From contig MU008178.1 in assembly GCA_010909165.1 (NCBI GenBank), forward strand, positions 198,369 to 262,368: DNA of 64,000 bases. Direction: 5' to 3'. This DNA is from Anthoceros angustus (taxonomy: Eukaryota > Streptophyta > Anthocerotopsida > Anthocerotales > Anthocerotaceae). This document shows, one piece after another, positions 33,812 to 47,250 of this stretch (positions are counted from its first letter, which is position 1; every line of letters begins with the position of its first letter). The notes beneath the pieces were generated by a model. That model did no database searches, was not told where the DNA came from, and saw only the letters and a program-made list of their open reading frames with translations. The translations under genes and the position numbers were made by a program.

Positions 33812-36800
33812 TCAAGAATTCAAGATCCATTGTACACATTCTTTGAGAAACTCAAAGCTGTAGTGGGTGGCGATGTCTTGAAACACCATCATCCTTGAGC
33901 GGTAGTCCGAAAGCGATTCCGTGCATCTATAACCCCCTCCACAAGCGCACTGGTCTGCTACATGCGAGGCTTTCACCTGCCGCACGACGAGGACAGCAAG
34001 GAATTCATCAAGGGCAACTCGAGAGAGCAGCACACATAAGTTTAACAAGCAGACTGATGTCGGAGGGACAAAAAGGCTACCTGACGGCACTTCCGACAAA
34101 CAAGGTCCTGGAGGTGGTACGACCGTTCTCGTTGCCGAACGATTTGGACCAAGGCATTTTCAATCCACTCCAGGTCGTAACTTTGATCACAACCACTGGA
34201 TCTACACTTCCAGTTCCCCTCCAGCAACGAGGAGTCACGACACAAATCCAGATCTCTACAGTCGTTGCAGTAGCTGTCCTTACCAGGCCAAATGACAGAC
34301 CACCTTCAGTTCCGAATCACAGCATCTCAAAGCTCAGCCCTTTACCCAACCATCAAAACTCAAGGTGGGCGGGCCTACCTGCATATGACATTAGGGAGTG
34401 TGAAGGAGCGGCACGGGTCCTGGAAGGTGGCTTCCACACTGAACTCCCGAGTGTGGACCAGTTTCAACAGATTTTTCCGCAATACCTGTTGCACAAGAGA
34501 GTTTGCTTGCATTACGATCTCACAGCATGGCGTCAACCAGGGTGCACAAAGCACGACAAACTCGCTTTACCAGGATTTCGTACTCCACTCCTTTGTCTAT
34601 TGCCAGAACAGCACAGGTGTGCTTGACGAATTCCAGGACTGCTTCACTCGCTGCCTTTGGCCTGGACCCGTTAGACAGGCCAGAAGTTTGATATTGCGAG
34701 TCCTCATCAAGTCTTAACCCTGACAGCTTCCGTTGCAGCTCCCGTACCATCCGCAACAGTCTGTCCGTGAAATATGATGATATCTGCAACATCGTCCAAT
34801 TAGTTCCTGGGACGGATGCAGTGCAGACAGCAAGTTCTGGCCAATTTCAAACGAGACTGATGACCGTACTTTAAACTCACCTGTTGTCTCAAGTACGCTA
34901 GCTCAGTGGAATCGGTCTCACTGGCAGCGGCAACAGTCACAGACGGAGTGCAACCATCCTCAATAGCTTGAGCAGCCACCCGTCGTTCCAAGTTCTGTCG
35001 AGCATGCTTCCAGGGAATGTAGATGTACTCCGAGACTACGAGGATGAACAAGTTCTGCTCGGCATCCAACAAGCACCAAGCACATGAGGATGACGGTGCC
35101 CAGATGCGTACAAGGTAAACCACAGCTTAGGTATTGAACAAAGCCTTATGTTATCGAGCTTACTTGAGCTTCCGTTGGTAGATAATCAGCTATATTCCAG
35201 CACGAAACAATGTCGGGCACATATGAATCAAGAGGTCGTAAGCCTTCAGCATGCTCTCTAGATGAAGATTCTGGAGGTTCAACCTCAAGTCCTCCGTAGT
35301 TATACTGTAGAGGCATGCACAGAGCACTGCTCAGCGCTACACAATTGTCAAACTTGCAAACATGTCATGAGCTTCGAAGCAGAGCTAACCTGATCCATAA
35401 AAAGGAGAGAGTGCCACGACCGGTGCGGTACAAGCTCTATCCATTCAAACAGCTCCCTAAGTTTGTCACACCAACCAAGAGACAAAAAATCAAGACAATT
35501 ACAGCTCACACAGAAAGGAGTCTTTGTTGGCAAGAGTTCAGATACAACCAGTACCTAGTTTTCAAAGTCTTGAGCAGATAATCACAGTAGGATTCTGCAG
35601 CAGACACATCACTCCTGCTCGTGTTGATTATTATCCTTGAGAAATCTGCAAAAATAACTGTTGCGCCAAGTTTCTGAATCTCTACAACGAGATGGCCATA
35701 GACCTTTTTCATAACCTGACAGAGCAATGACACATAGCAGACTTCGTTAGATCTTGTAACTGATGGTCGACAACTTCGACCGAACTGTACAGAAGTGCTG
35801 AAAGACGGGCAGCCACCCACAGGTGTCCTAACTGGGTGCATTCAAAACCTCTGTTGTCTCTGCATGGGAGACCCGTATCTCACCTTGTGCAGAACACGAT
35901 GAAGGGCAGGATCATGCAGCCTTGATTGGGGACTGCAATCAAGAAGCCCAGTGTTATCACACAGAAATCGTTGCACGGATGGCCTTGTGTGTCTGAGATG
36001 CAGACTAACCTGCAAAGCCATCTGTATAAATGCTGGAGAAGATGATCTGCAAAGGGATTGGCTGAAGAAGTTGCATCAGCAAGCCATCCTTGAACCATTC
36101 CCTTCAAGATTTGAAATGCAGGTGCACACAAGTCGGCCTCATCCCATCCAGATTGTTCAAGCATTGGCTCTAGCTGTGCGCCTGGTGCAGCCGTCAGTGA
36201 GCTACCACCTTCCATCTCATAGACTTGGTTGCACTTCAGTAGTGCATTCACTGCCAGATGATGCATCTGCCAAGGTAACGCCACACATGACCAGCTCAGA
36301 CAAGCATAAACGCAACCAAGTGCAGCACAAAATGACCACTGCAAACAAGGAAAACAGGTGCCCGAAGAAAACCTTAAGCTCAACAGAAATGCTTCTATAG
36401 GCACCAGACTTTGTCCAAGCCGGTTGTTCTACCTGGTATTGCAAAAGATGGTGTCATAAGGCAAATTAAAATCAACGTGGTGCTCTGGCCAGAGCCTCAC
36501 ATTTCTCTCAACATAAAGTTTAGAAAAACGGGATAAATGAAGTGCTCGATGTTTGTTCAAGGCATCACAAGCAGCATGCCCTCAAACTGGTCGGACCATA
36601 CAACCTCCTGTTCTCCAACGTACAAGCAGCATCCTCAATGACTTACCTCGTCTGCATAGGTGCTCTCATCTTGAGAATTCCCTCCAAGGTCTGGCAACCC
36701 ATTCATGGAAACCCACAACACCTACCAACAGGCTTCTCAGAGTCAGTTGGCATTGAAGAACACAGACATTCACAAAACCAAAGGACAGTTAAAACACCGC

Positions 36801-39800
36801 TCAGTCAGACCTGCTGGTGATCACGTAGGGCACGTGCAAAGAAGACATCAGCTGTAAAAATAACCCAGTCGCCCACAAAGTTGCCAATAGGCACCTGAAC
36901 GTGACATATTCAGGAATCAAGATGCATATGATACAGTTAGAACCAAAATTTAGACACTGAAAAACAAGACTTACATGTGCGTACTGTGACAGCGCAACTC
37001 TCTCGTTGAACCATGCGGTGACCCCGGAACATCTTTGCATTGCTGCCCTGGCCGCGATACCTTGCCAACCAAGAGCCTGCAATAAAAGCATGCACAGTGG
37101 AACTTCAGATGTAAACTAAAATGCATCTGATTCTGAAGCAGGTGAAATTCCTAGAACCATGCAGTACGGTACTTGATACTGGTTATCCTTGGCGTTGGAC
37201 CCCATGTCAACACAGGGGAAGTCTGCAAGCGCCGGAAGCAAGGCCAACACGATATCTTTCTTGGAGCACTCAAGCAATCCAACAGCTGGCTTCTGGATCT
37301 GGTCCCTGCAACACAAGATCATGTTGAGCATCCTGATCTACAAGCATGCAGTATTTCTTCACATTTAAGCTTTACTTGTACCTGAGCTCACCCAGTACCC
37401 TCTGCAAGTGCCGGCCAGCCTCTGCATTGTTGGCAGCATACTCAACCTGTCACAAAATGATGTCAGGATATAGTTGGTCACAGAAGCAAGTCCAAACCAT
37501 CTTGGGAACTCATTAAGATACCCGAACAGTTGCATAGCACTCAGAGGTTCCCTTCCTTCTCGAATGTTCACGAAGATGACGCTCACATTGGGCAGAAGTC
37601 ACTTCCTTGTTATTGAAAGGAGTGACGATTACCACAAGAACAGTTTCATTTCCAGGAAGATACAGAGCATAAAGAGCCCGCGTGTCTGATACACTGACAA
37701 CATTCACAGGCGAAAGTAATTAGACATATGCCAGTACAACGAGTTATTAGATTGACTTACAAGGGGAGGCAACCAACCTCTGGTATAAATAAAATAGTCC
37801 AACAGAGTTTGGAAGATAGGGAAACTCAGTGGTTGTCTTCATGCGCAGATCATCAAGAGCCCACCCGTCCCTCAGTGTTTTACTACGAGATTTCTTCTCA
37901 ACAACGCACACACAACCCAACTGCAATAGGGTATGCAAGTCTAGGGGCAACTTTGTCTCGTACACGCCCTGGGCACAGCAACACACAGATCTACATCAAA
38001 CATCGAAGGCATCATAACCCATAAGATCAAACCACAAACTGAAGATAAATGGGAAACCACATAGTAGAGCCGAACGATAAACTGCAGTAGTTACTGGCCA
38101 GCAATGCACCTCAACGTCAGGATCTGCAAGATGTGCAGCCAGCTCTCTGTTCATGTCCCTAAACTGTTCTTCTTGAACAACAACCTGATTCTCCAATATG
38201 AATGTCAGAAGGTGTAGAAAGCCAATGCAACGTTACTCCATCTATCTCATGACTGGCAAACAGCAAGGACGCCAGAATATGGTCTCCTACCTCGAGCAGG
38301 TTAAAAGAGGGGCGCCCATGTGGGAGACTGCGCTTTACAAGAGGCCCAGGATATACACCAGCATCTGCTGACCGAGTGTTGAGAAAAAACACTCGTGGGA
38401 CCCTTAAGGGAACCTTGAACATGTTTCCCTCAGCAAGAACCCAAGCAATAAAATTCCCTGGCATTCGTGTTGCAGAGAACTGCAGTACCTGGAGTCATGA
38501 TATGCCGCCTAGTGGTCAGGGTTGCAAGAGTGTTCAAGTCACAAGCAACTCGAATCACCAAATATGATTTCCTTCCAAAAGACACCAATGAGATTTTACC
38601 TGCCAGTGAGAGTGAACAAGGGCAGCCCTTGTGTCTCTGAAGAATGTTCCCACCCCAGATCCATTTTTCACTTGAAGAGATTTGGGAACTCTGCCTGTTG
38701 ATTGCCTTTCCCTGACACTGTCCTCTATAGTTGTGGACTGCCTGTTACATGCAGTGGGAAAAAGGCCAGGCCAGTTCACAAACCATGTAAATGCATTGGT
38801 AACCAAAACTGTTTCAACTCATAAACTAACAAGGCTTTCAGGGACAGGACTGCTACAGAGTCCATCCTGGAGGGATTTTGAGAATGTATACCGTAGTCGC
38901 TTTCGCTTCTCACGACTTTCCTTCCACTTCCGCTTTCTATGCTCCAGCCATATGCCATAGTTGTCTGTCTTCTTGGGACTCAAGTCTCTTGCTGGTAAAG
39001 GTCGTTGTAACACTTCATTATCCCGCTGCTGTGGACCTTCCACCCCTTGTTGGCCTACAGTAGGAGCTCCTTGCCCCTGACCCTGATCTGGTTGAAATCG
39101 CTCCTCTACATCAGCTTGACTGGTATATGTTCGTAACAATGGCCTGAGAGGATTGCTGATGACTGTATCTCTAGCACCAGGAGCATCCTCAATGTCTGGA
39201 AGGAGACCACTGAGACTAGCCAACGTTTTTGCCTGTTGTGCCCCAAACAGGTCTTGAATGTTTCTTTGACGCCACTTGTCATCCTTCTCTCGAACCTTTT
39301 TCCACAACCAATCTGGATGGGTCACCCGAGGGACAGGATTCCGCACCTTCAGTACAGAACATAATGTTAGGCAGGTATCAATCCACTCCTGGATAGTACA
39401 CAGAAGGTCAAAATGTCTGTGAAAATCTCAATATAGCAATTGAAAATCTAATAGAACCTTTTGCATAGCAGCAGGTATAGTAATAATCTTCTGAACAGCA
39501 GAACCAAGGCGCTGTCTGTAGTAAGCCCAGTCAATGATCGACCGGATGGAAGCATCAGTTGAACCCTTACACCACTTTTTCAAGTAGACCTTCCTAATTT
39601 CTGCAGTCAGAGGCTTTTCTGTTACATTTCAACCACGTGGAGCCTCAACTGTTGAATGATAACGAGCAGGTAGGATTCGGCATACCAGGCTCTGTCTCAA
39701 AAATTGCGACTGGTATTGCACGTTCACTTACGGGGGCACCCTGTAGCAGTGTAGACACCTATCTAAGTCTAACCATCCAAAAAAAGACAAAATGTAAAGA

Positions 39801-42800
39801 CCCACATCACTACTGGCTACAGTTACCACACAAGCTGCTTGGGAATGGCACCTGAGGGCTGCAAGCAACGATGTAACGACAGCTTAGACCTTTGTCTTTC
39901 ACCATTGCATCTCCCAGGAAATCAGCAAGACGTCTGGCGGTAGTAGTTGCACAGGACTTCTTGTCCCCATAATCTGCAAGTGACTTGCTCATGGTACTTG
40001 ACTCAGAGATGTACTCCAGAAGTTCACTATCAGCAACATCTGCTCCCTGATTCTGCACATCCGTGAAAGGGCTTTGTCTACTCAGCTAGGTGAACTTTCA
40101 GCTTGAAATCTCTGCAATAGGCAGCACCAATCCAAAGGAGCACACCTAAGTACCTCAAGGAAGTCAAGCCACCGATCTGCCACAGCTGCAACTGCTGCGT
40201 AGCATTCTTCCAAGGTCTTCCCATGGAGGAAGTTTTCAAACACCTCAGACTGCAACAGCAATACAGTCCGCTTTTCACATCACATATATCTAAACTCCTG
40301 CAAATCCAACTGCTCTGTATTGATGGTGGGTATTAGTTTGTTCAAGGTGAAAAGTCTAACCTGAAAAACTTTGATGAGCTTTAGCTCACCTCGCCGTTTG
40401 ACTTCAAAACCCTTCAGTTCAGCAAGGGAGCCATCTAAATTAAATACAGCATAACGTTTCTTAATAAGAACTCCTTCCTCTTTCGATGCAGGTAAGATCA
40501 TGGCCTGCAACAGATACCCTGCGTCAATACATGGCTATCAAGAGATGCCAACAAACTAATTAGACTGACTGAGCAACGAATGCTACCTTGTATGGCCCAT
40601 CCACCTCAAACTCAATAGAGCATTCACTGCTGGTGACATACGTTCGGCGAGAACTGTCAACCATAGTCTGCAGGGATAGAGCTATTTAGATCAAGAAGAA
40701 AGAAATGAGGTTGCTACTGCTAGTCTGAGAGGTGTGTCCACTTACCTGGTACTGATCATTTGTGTTACTCAAGGCCACATCCACGTTCAGCATTACACAC
40801 GGGTATGAAAATGCAAATTTCTTGGAAGTCCTAATAGAGGAGCAACAATGACATTTAGTCAGAAAGAAGCTTCAGCCACTAGAATTACTGGAAGACGCAC
40901 AACATGAAGAAGGATACCAAGAGAAAACATATGTACCTTAGGGAAAAAGAATAGTTATCAGGGAAGGATCCAGGAAGGGCACACCATATGCCATCAGTGT
41001 CAAGCTCCAAAGGTCGCCCTATTTGTTCCACCAGAAGGCGAGCATTTTGGATTATTTTTGCGCCTGTGTATGTCACGACACCAGCCATTTCCATGGAATA
41101 CCATCTTGCTCCTCTGCTCATTTGTCCACCAAAAGCACAGTTAAACCAGAAGACAATGCTGACAGAAATTCCACAGCGGTAGCAACCTCATACTAGCGGT
41201 AGCAAAAGGGCACAAAGATGTGCCATACTTGCGCATCACATAGCCGTAGAAGGAGTTCAGGATACACTTGTGTGCTAGCTGCAAAGAGTCGTACACAACC
41301 ACCATGTCCTGTTTGGTATTTAACACATTAGGCCTAGGTACACACATCCACTCCCACCAACATTGGGGAGCATGACCAAAAAGACTATTTTCTAATACAC
41401 TCGTCACCTGAGCCTCTTGAATTGTTCGTGGATTTCCAGAAGCTTTTGCCTCTGACAGCTTGCCTTTCCAGACTTTGTTCAGACCTTTGTACTCATACCG
41501 TCGATCTCGGAAACTTCATGCAACCACAGACACAAGGCCAGTCCCAATGTAAGAATAAGCTTCCATCCAACAAGAGTAATGTGCAAACCATTTCAGTAGA
41601 CTCACCTCCGCACAGTGTCCACATAGAAAGGGTTTTCCCTCATGCAGATGTTTGCTGAGCGAAGCTCGGTGATTGGCTTGTCCAGAACCCGCTTATAAAC
41701 CTGCCAGCCCAAAATCAAAATCAGTCCTGCCTCTCCTTCATAGATCATCAAAATTCTGAGCAGGATATGCACTCACACCTTTTGGCAGTATTTTTTCAGT
41801 CGATCTTTCAGCTTGGCCTGCTGCTGATCTTTCGGAAGGTTGTGAAAATACTGTGTAGCTCCATCAGAAGATGGAAACGATTCTGATTCAATTTGATTCT
41901 TCAAGTGTATGTACTCACTGACATCAGCAACGAGCAAGTAACATCTTAGCTTGCATTTACCAGCAATGTACATCTTATTTCCAATTGGATCACCAGACAT
42001 CTGCTGACCTTCGTTTTGCAGAGTAGGTCTCTCCTCTCCATACCCATTCCATCTTGCGTAGGCATGTCTTATCTGGACGATTGAAATCGCATGCTGCACA
42101 GACGTCATCTGTTACAACGGAGGGCGGCTGATCCAAAGAAAAAAATTATCAGAATCTTCCTGCTCTTGGAATCCCAGTTCACAGAGGCATGTACTTGTCC
42201 CACACAAGTGATTTATAAGTGACATGAGAATAGATGGAATGAATTTGGCGAAAGTTTTATCCACCTGAAGACGATTTGTGAGTATAATATTTGGATACAT
42301 GGCTGCTACATCCAAGTGGTAAATCAAAGGCTCCTCTTCTCTAACAGGAGCATCCCGCAACGCCTCCAGCTGCGCAGGCAGACAAGTAGACATAAGTAAA
42401 GGAAAACATTGCAGAATTCTATCATTTCAGATGGCCATAGCATGGGCACATCTAGAGACGTGTGAACGTCTTGCATTACCTTGACTTGAATCTGTTCTCT
42501 AACTTCCTGGTAGTTCGTAACTGACTCCAGGTCCACCTTGCCCTCGTGAAGAGCATATTGCAAGTCCCGGTCAAGATTGTCAATTAATTTCTGGTGCAAA
42601 CAGAGCATAGCATGCAATAAGTTAGGTTCTTTACAGCAGCCTACAGGTTGATTCTACAGAGTGGAGCAATAGGGTGCTTCTTTGAAATGCACCTGATAGG
42701 CTTCAGGAACCAAACGGAATTTTGTGGGCAAATCAGATCGAAAGACACCACTCTCTAAGCACTCCACATGGCCTCCAATATAGGTCTCACTCTCCAAAAG

Positions 42801-45800
42801 ATGCCCGTTGTGAGACTTTTCTGACTCAGATTTATGCTTGTTTGGGCAAATAATGTTCCCCTTGAAGGCCTGAAAAAGGAGGTGTCTTAGAAGTTGCGAT
42901 CAGCTCCAACATAAGCATCTATAAATGCAGGAAGCCATCCAAGAAGGAACATTGAGGAACTCATCGACAGCTGAAAGTCAAATTTTGTTACCTGGACCAT
43001 AAGAAGCGTCTCACAGAGCGTTCCTGAACCCTTTCGCAAAACCTCATCCGGAGGCATTGGTATTATTGTGGCTAATGAGAAAATGAATGGATGCACATAA
43101 GTCTTGTACAGATAATATGTCGATAGAGCATCAGAGACTGAGTATGATGCCATGGTCTTCACAGCACGGCACAAATATCATACCTTCAAATGTTAGGTTC
43201 AAATTCCAAAGATCTGAGACACACTAACATACACAATCACTGGACGGAAGATTGTGACATTGTACCTGAGGTTGTTCCATTGCAAATCGAACCATGTCTT
43301 CTGGGTTGACCTCCAAAGGATCATATCCAAGTTTCACTTTCGTTACTGCCTGCTTGGCACAGCACTGATTCGTTAACAAAGAATGTCACTAGAACTGGTC
43401 CAAGCCAGTGTAGGCTGGGAAGCTCAACTCAAGTTCCTGACACACCTTCAGACCCTGGCTGCCCTGTGGCAAATAACTGTCACGTTTCACCCAAGCAAAG
43501 CAGTCCAAATGACATGCAAACTTGCTAACACATTCGCCTTGGCTCTCATCACAATGGAATCCTATCTCCTGCACACACGTAGAATTGTCATTAAACGAAG
43601 TCCCTCCTAAGGGACCAAGTTAGGATCGGGAGCATCAAGCCAACCACTCCAGAAATGTGATGCACATAAAGGACAAGAATGCATAGCAACCCTTAGGAAG
43701 CAGAATCAGAACTTTACATCATGCATGCTCATTCCATGGTGCTTGGCTCGCGCCTGAATGAATGGCCAGTCAAAAAAGTCACCATTGTATGATACATAAA
43801 TGCCAGGTTTCACATCTAGCATGTGGCTGAACCAACGTCGGAGTAGATCCCTCTGGTACACCGGCAAAGAAACGATGAGAGCTCTGACAACTTTCAAACC
43901 AAGCAATCTGTGAGAAACAGGGCCGGTAAATACCTCATCCGGCACATTTGTCACTTTGAACAGTCCCTCGTATTCATGCTTCGGGCTATACTCAATGTCT
44001 TCTATTTCCTCGCCCACACACTGGACAAAGGGACAAGGAAGAATCAAGGTATTGCAACTGTACTACCTCAGTTGGATATTGATTCTCAACAGTCTATCAA
44101 TTCTAGAACAAGAAAATCTGACCACTCGATGCCAATGCTGTTATGAAGATAACAAGGACAAGGGACACGGAAGTGAGAAGTTTGTGTACCTCACGGTTGA
44201 CAATGAGAAACCCCTCACCATCTATCATGTATGAGATCATCATAATCATGTCGTATGATGCATCAGGGAACTTTAAAGGGAGCTTGGTTGTCTCGATATC
44301 AAATGCACAGACTCGGACCTCTGCTCGCTGGAGCAAATCAGTCCTTCTTTCCAGTTTGACGCTCGAAGCCTCTACACTGACCTTGTACCACTGCCCACAT
44401 CTGATATCTACAAATTCCTCACAGGGTTTCCGGATCAGCAAGAGAATTACATTGCGTGTCATCCTCTATGCGCCAGCTATGGCAAAAGCTCAAGTTTGCT
44501 GCCCCTAGTGCCATGAAAGGACGTTTTGCCGGAAAACTCTGCGGTACTTACCATTATCTATTGCAAAACGGACATGATATGGAACATCGTACTCCCGCAA
44601 TTCCATGAGTAAGTCAGCATAATCTTGCACTCTCGTTTCCCTCGATGCCTTCCCACTGACAGACGGGAAGGTCAGCAAAGCCAGCTCTAGTGTCGAGTGA
44701 CAGAGCGGCTTCGTAAACATGATGGTAACCAAGATGGCTATCGCTCACCTTAAGTCGTGAAGGAGGGATTCATAGACCTCCGGCTTGGCCTGGTTTCGAC
44801 TGACAACCGGCAGCAGGTCACTTTTCACCGCCATTAAGTCTTGGACAGTGTAGAAACTCAATTTCAAGTATATTTTGTGGAGGCCAGATAGATGATTTTT
44901 CTGCAGCCGAGGTGGATGTCAGAGAGCAAAGTCATAGACTGGCATTGCGAACCCCCGTGTAACCCCTTGAGCGAATTCTACTGACAAAAGGAACTCCAAC
45001 AGAACAAGGAATACTAAGAAGAGATGATCCAACATGCTGTCAATAAGAGTGCTAGTCATCCTCACCAACTCCAGGTCCTCCTTCTGAACCAGTTCCAAAG
45101 TTGCAAGCTGTTCCCCATATCGCCGGCGCAAATATGCTTCAACTTCTCTTTCCTTACCCGCCTGCGAGCCGGGAAGTGAAATGCACATCACGACTCCACT
45201 CCTGCCCAGGGGTACTAACAGCGAAGCCAGAAAAAATTGCAGGATGGTTGAGACAGTCGGCATCTCCCACCTTGGTGCCAACGTAAAAGTAGGGACAGAA
45301 TTTGACTTGGGACTTGAAGGTTGAGCCGTCCTGTATTGCCAAGAGCGCAGCTGATTGACATACCGTGCCACCCACCGATGGCAAAGGCCAGATAAGACAC
45401 CACAGTGACAATGTGATCAAACCTGGCACATAAAGTAGAGGTTGACACAACTGCGAGTATGATTGTTGTTGTTCCGATCTTCCAGCGAGGACTGCAGAGG
45501 GACAAGAGCGAGAATGTGAGGGAATTGCAAGGGTAGGAGGAGGGAAATTCGAGCAGCCAGTGGCACCCACCGTGCTCATGTTGAGCAGCCATCCGAGGCG
45601 AGGCTCCCCCTCCGTGAAAATGGCGTACCCAAATTTGGCCTCCAGCTCGTCTGCAGAGGTGTTCCATACTCTGGACCTGCCCACTCGCCGCACCTGCTCA
45701 TTTCCAGCTTTGGATGGCTTCTCTTCGGGATCGTGGGTCTTCGCAAATCCCCGCCCTGCTCCTCCACCTCCGCCTCTCGGCCTGGAGCCCCCGCGGAAGC

Positions 45801-45834
45801 CCCCAAAATTGAACCTGTTCCCGCGGCCTGCCAT
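33812..45834 (-). CDS. POLE: DNA polymerase epsilon catalytic subunit A
   Basis: Leading-strand replicative B-family polymerase with proofreading exonuclease. The gene spans 12 kb with dozens of short exons; exon 1 is 45834-45571 and exon 2 45491-45423, and the others were not all delimited. Landmarks read leftward: [13 protein letters not shown] and EPRLGWLL (N-terminal domain); exonuclease motif [11 protein letters not shown] near 44300; motif [13 protein letters not shown] near 43780; motif [16 protein letters not shown] near 43130; polymerase motif [17 protein letters not shown] near 42310; Cys cluster [13 protein letters not shown] near 42080 (CysX, Fe-S site in this family); motif [11 protein letters not shown] near 41255; motif C ELDTDGIW near 41000; [18 protein letters not shown] near 39300. 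The C-terminal half ends with CysA/CysB zinc-binding blocks ([29 protein letters not shown]) and a stop at 33812. All catalytic acids are present. The start at 45834 gives [12 protein letters not shown]; an upstream in-frame Met lies at 45888. Confidence 0.95.
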
Positions 45835-46099
45835 CGCCGGCTCCTCCGGCCGGGCGAGGAGACGGCCTGGCCTGGCTTGAGACTTCACAAATTCACAATG
45901 CCCAGTTCTGGTCCTGGGCTGATGAGAAAGCGCGGGAAAGCAACGACACTGGACTGAAGTCGAGTTAAGCTAACCCTTGGGTTGGTTAGCCTGACCAGGA
46001 TGACGGCATTCCTGCCGAGGGGAGGACACTGGAGGACGCAGCGGGAAGCCGCATCCGATGCCATTGCCATCGCCATAGCCAGCAGCAAGTAACGGGACG
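45835..46099. promoter_or_regulatory. Short divergent promoter region of POLE and CRR1
   Basis: Only 265 bp separate the two start codons of divergent genes, so both promoters and 5' UTRs overlap here. No TATA box is obvious near either start. Confidence 0.55.
46000..46092 (+). CDS. Possible upstream ORF of CRR1 (30 codons)
   Basis: An ATG at 46000 opens a frame of 30 codons, ending at a TAA seven bases before the CRR1 start. It begins MTAFLPRGGHW and has an Ala/Ile-rich end. If transcribed in the CRR1 5' leader, it could reduce or regulate CRR1 translation. No family match is known to me. Confidence 0.35.
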   Translation: MTAFLPRGGHWRTQREAASDAIAIAIASSK

Positions 46100-47126
46100 A
46101 TGAGTGGAACCTGCTGCTGGCCCCCGACGGCGTGTCGGGTGAGCTCCTCTTCCTCCTCCTCCTGCTGTGTCACAGCTACGGCGCAGAGGCCGCAACGCAG
46201 CAACATCAGAGTAGTGGTGAACGGCGCCGGGAATGGCGTGGGCAAGGCCGCCATAGCCGCTATCTCCAAAGCTCGGGGAATGGAAGTTGTTGGAGCTGTG
46301 GACAGCCAGGGAGTGGGGGAAGACGCAGGCACATTCGCAGGCATGGAGGAGGAGCTGGAGATCCCCATCATGAACGACCTGGTGATGGTGCTCGGCTCCA
46401 CAGCGCAGGCCCAGTCCAAGGCAAAGGGAGTGATGGTGGACGTGTCGTCGCATCCCTCCGCCGTCTACGACAACGTGAGGCAGGCCACCGCGTTCGGCCT
46501 GTGCAGCGTGGTGGCAGTCCCGGGCCTGGATCTGGATGTCGTGGCTGCTCTCTCCACCTTCTGCGACAAGGCTACCACAGGTCAAGTGTGTGTGCCAGCC
46601 TCGCTCACCAGCCATAGCCGAGAACTCCTTAGCAGCATTGTCGGCTGACGAAGAGTTGCGTTGCGTTGCGTTGCATCGCTTGCATGCATGTATGCCAGGC
46701 TGCATCATCGCGCCGACGCTTTCCCTCGGAGTTCTTCTGCTGCAGCAGGCTGCTGCATCCGCCGCCTTCAGGTACAAGCATGTGGAGATGATCGAGTCTG
46801 CAAACGAGCCGGCTCCATTTCCTTCTTCCCTGGCCACGCAGGTGGCCGAGAGCCTGTCCGGGCTGGGACAGATTTACAATGACGCAAGTGCGGGTGCGGA
46901 TATTCCCGCCCGAGGTGCGCCAGTGGGAGATGGTGTGCGGGTGCACAGCCTGGTTATGCCCGGCCTCCTCTCCAGCTTAGATGTGAGATTCTCCGGCCCT
47001 GGAGAAATGCTGTCCATCCGGCACGATGTCACTGATGCGCAAGCCTTCATGCCCGGCCTTGTGCTGGCCATCCGCAAGGTGGTGCAGCTCAAGTCTCTGG
47101 TGTATGGTTTGGACAAGATTCTGTGA
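46100..47126 (+). CDS. CRR1: CRR1-like chloroplast dihydrodipicolinate reductase homologue (NDH assembly)
   Basis: CRR1 is a stromal protein related to bacterial dihydrodipicolinate reductase (DapB). It is needed to assemble the chloroplast NDH complex of cyclic electron flow. Two exons, 46100-46580 and 46699-47126, give 302 residues. After a Ser/Cys/Thr-rich plastid transit-like start comes the Rossmann part (IRVVVNGAGNGVGKAAIAA), then ARGMEVVGAVD, EEELEIPIMNDLVMVLG, YDNVRQATAFGLCSVV, CDKATTGCIIAPTLSLG split by the intron, LLLQQAAASAAFRYKHVE, and the tail IRKVVQLKSLVYGLDKIL. The order and spacing match plant CRR1. The gene shares a short divergent region with POLE. It implies a plastid NDH complex in this plant. 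The antisense frame of 283 codons is a shadow of the GC-rich exon. Confidence 0.92.
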
Positions 47127-47180
47127 ACCTTCCCTTTCCGTTCCGTCCTTGCTTGCTTCATCCACATCCTGAAGGTGAGG

Positions 47181-47250
47181 AGAGTGGGAGTTGTCTTTCT
47201 CGGGAGAGTGGGAGTTGTCTTTCTCGGAAGAGTGGGAGTTGTCTTTCTTA
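47181..47250. repeat. 24-bp tandem repeat, three copies
   Basis: The unit agagtgggagttgtctttct plus cggg or cgga occurs three times just after the CRR1 stop. Further loose repeats of tcaagcgagtagtt follow to about 47380, all in the probable 3' UTR or downstream DNA. Confidence 0.85.

Noticed and set aside
45986-46837. Minus-strand frame of 283 codons opposite CRR1
   Set aside because: Antisense shadow of the GC-rich CRR1 exon and its intron; no domain, while the + strand matches CRR1 throughout.
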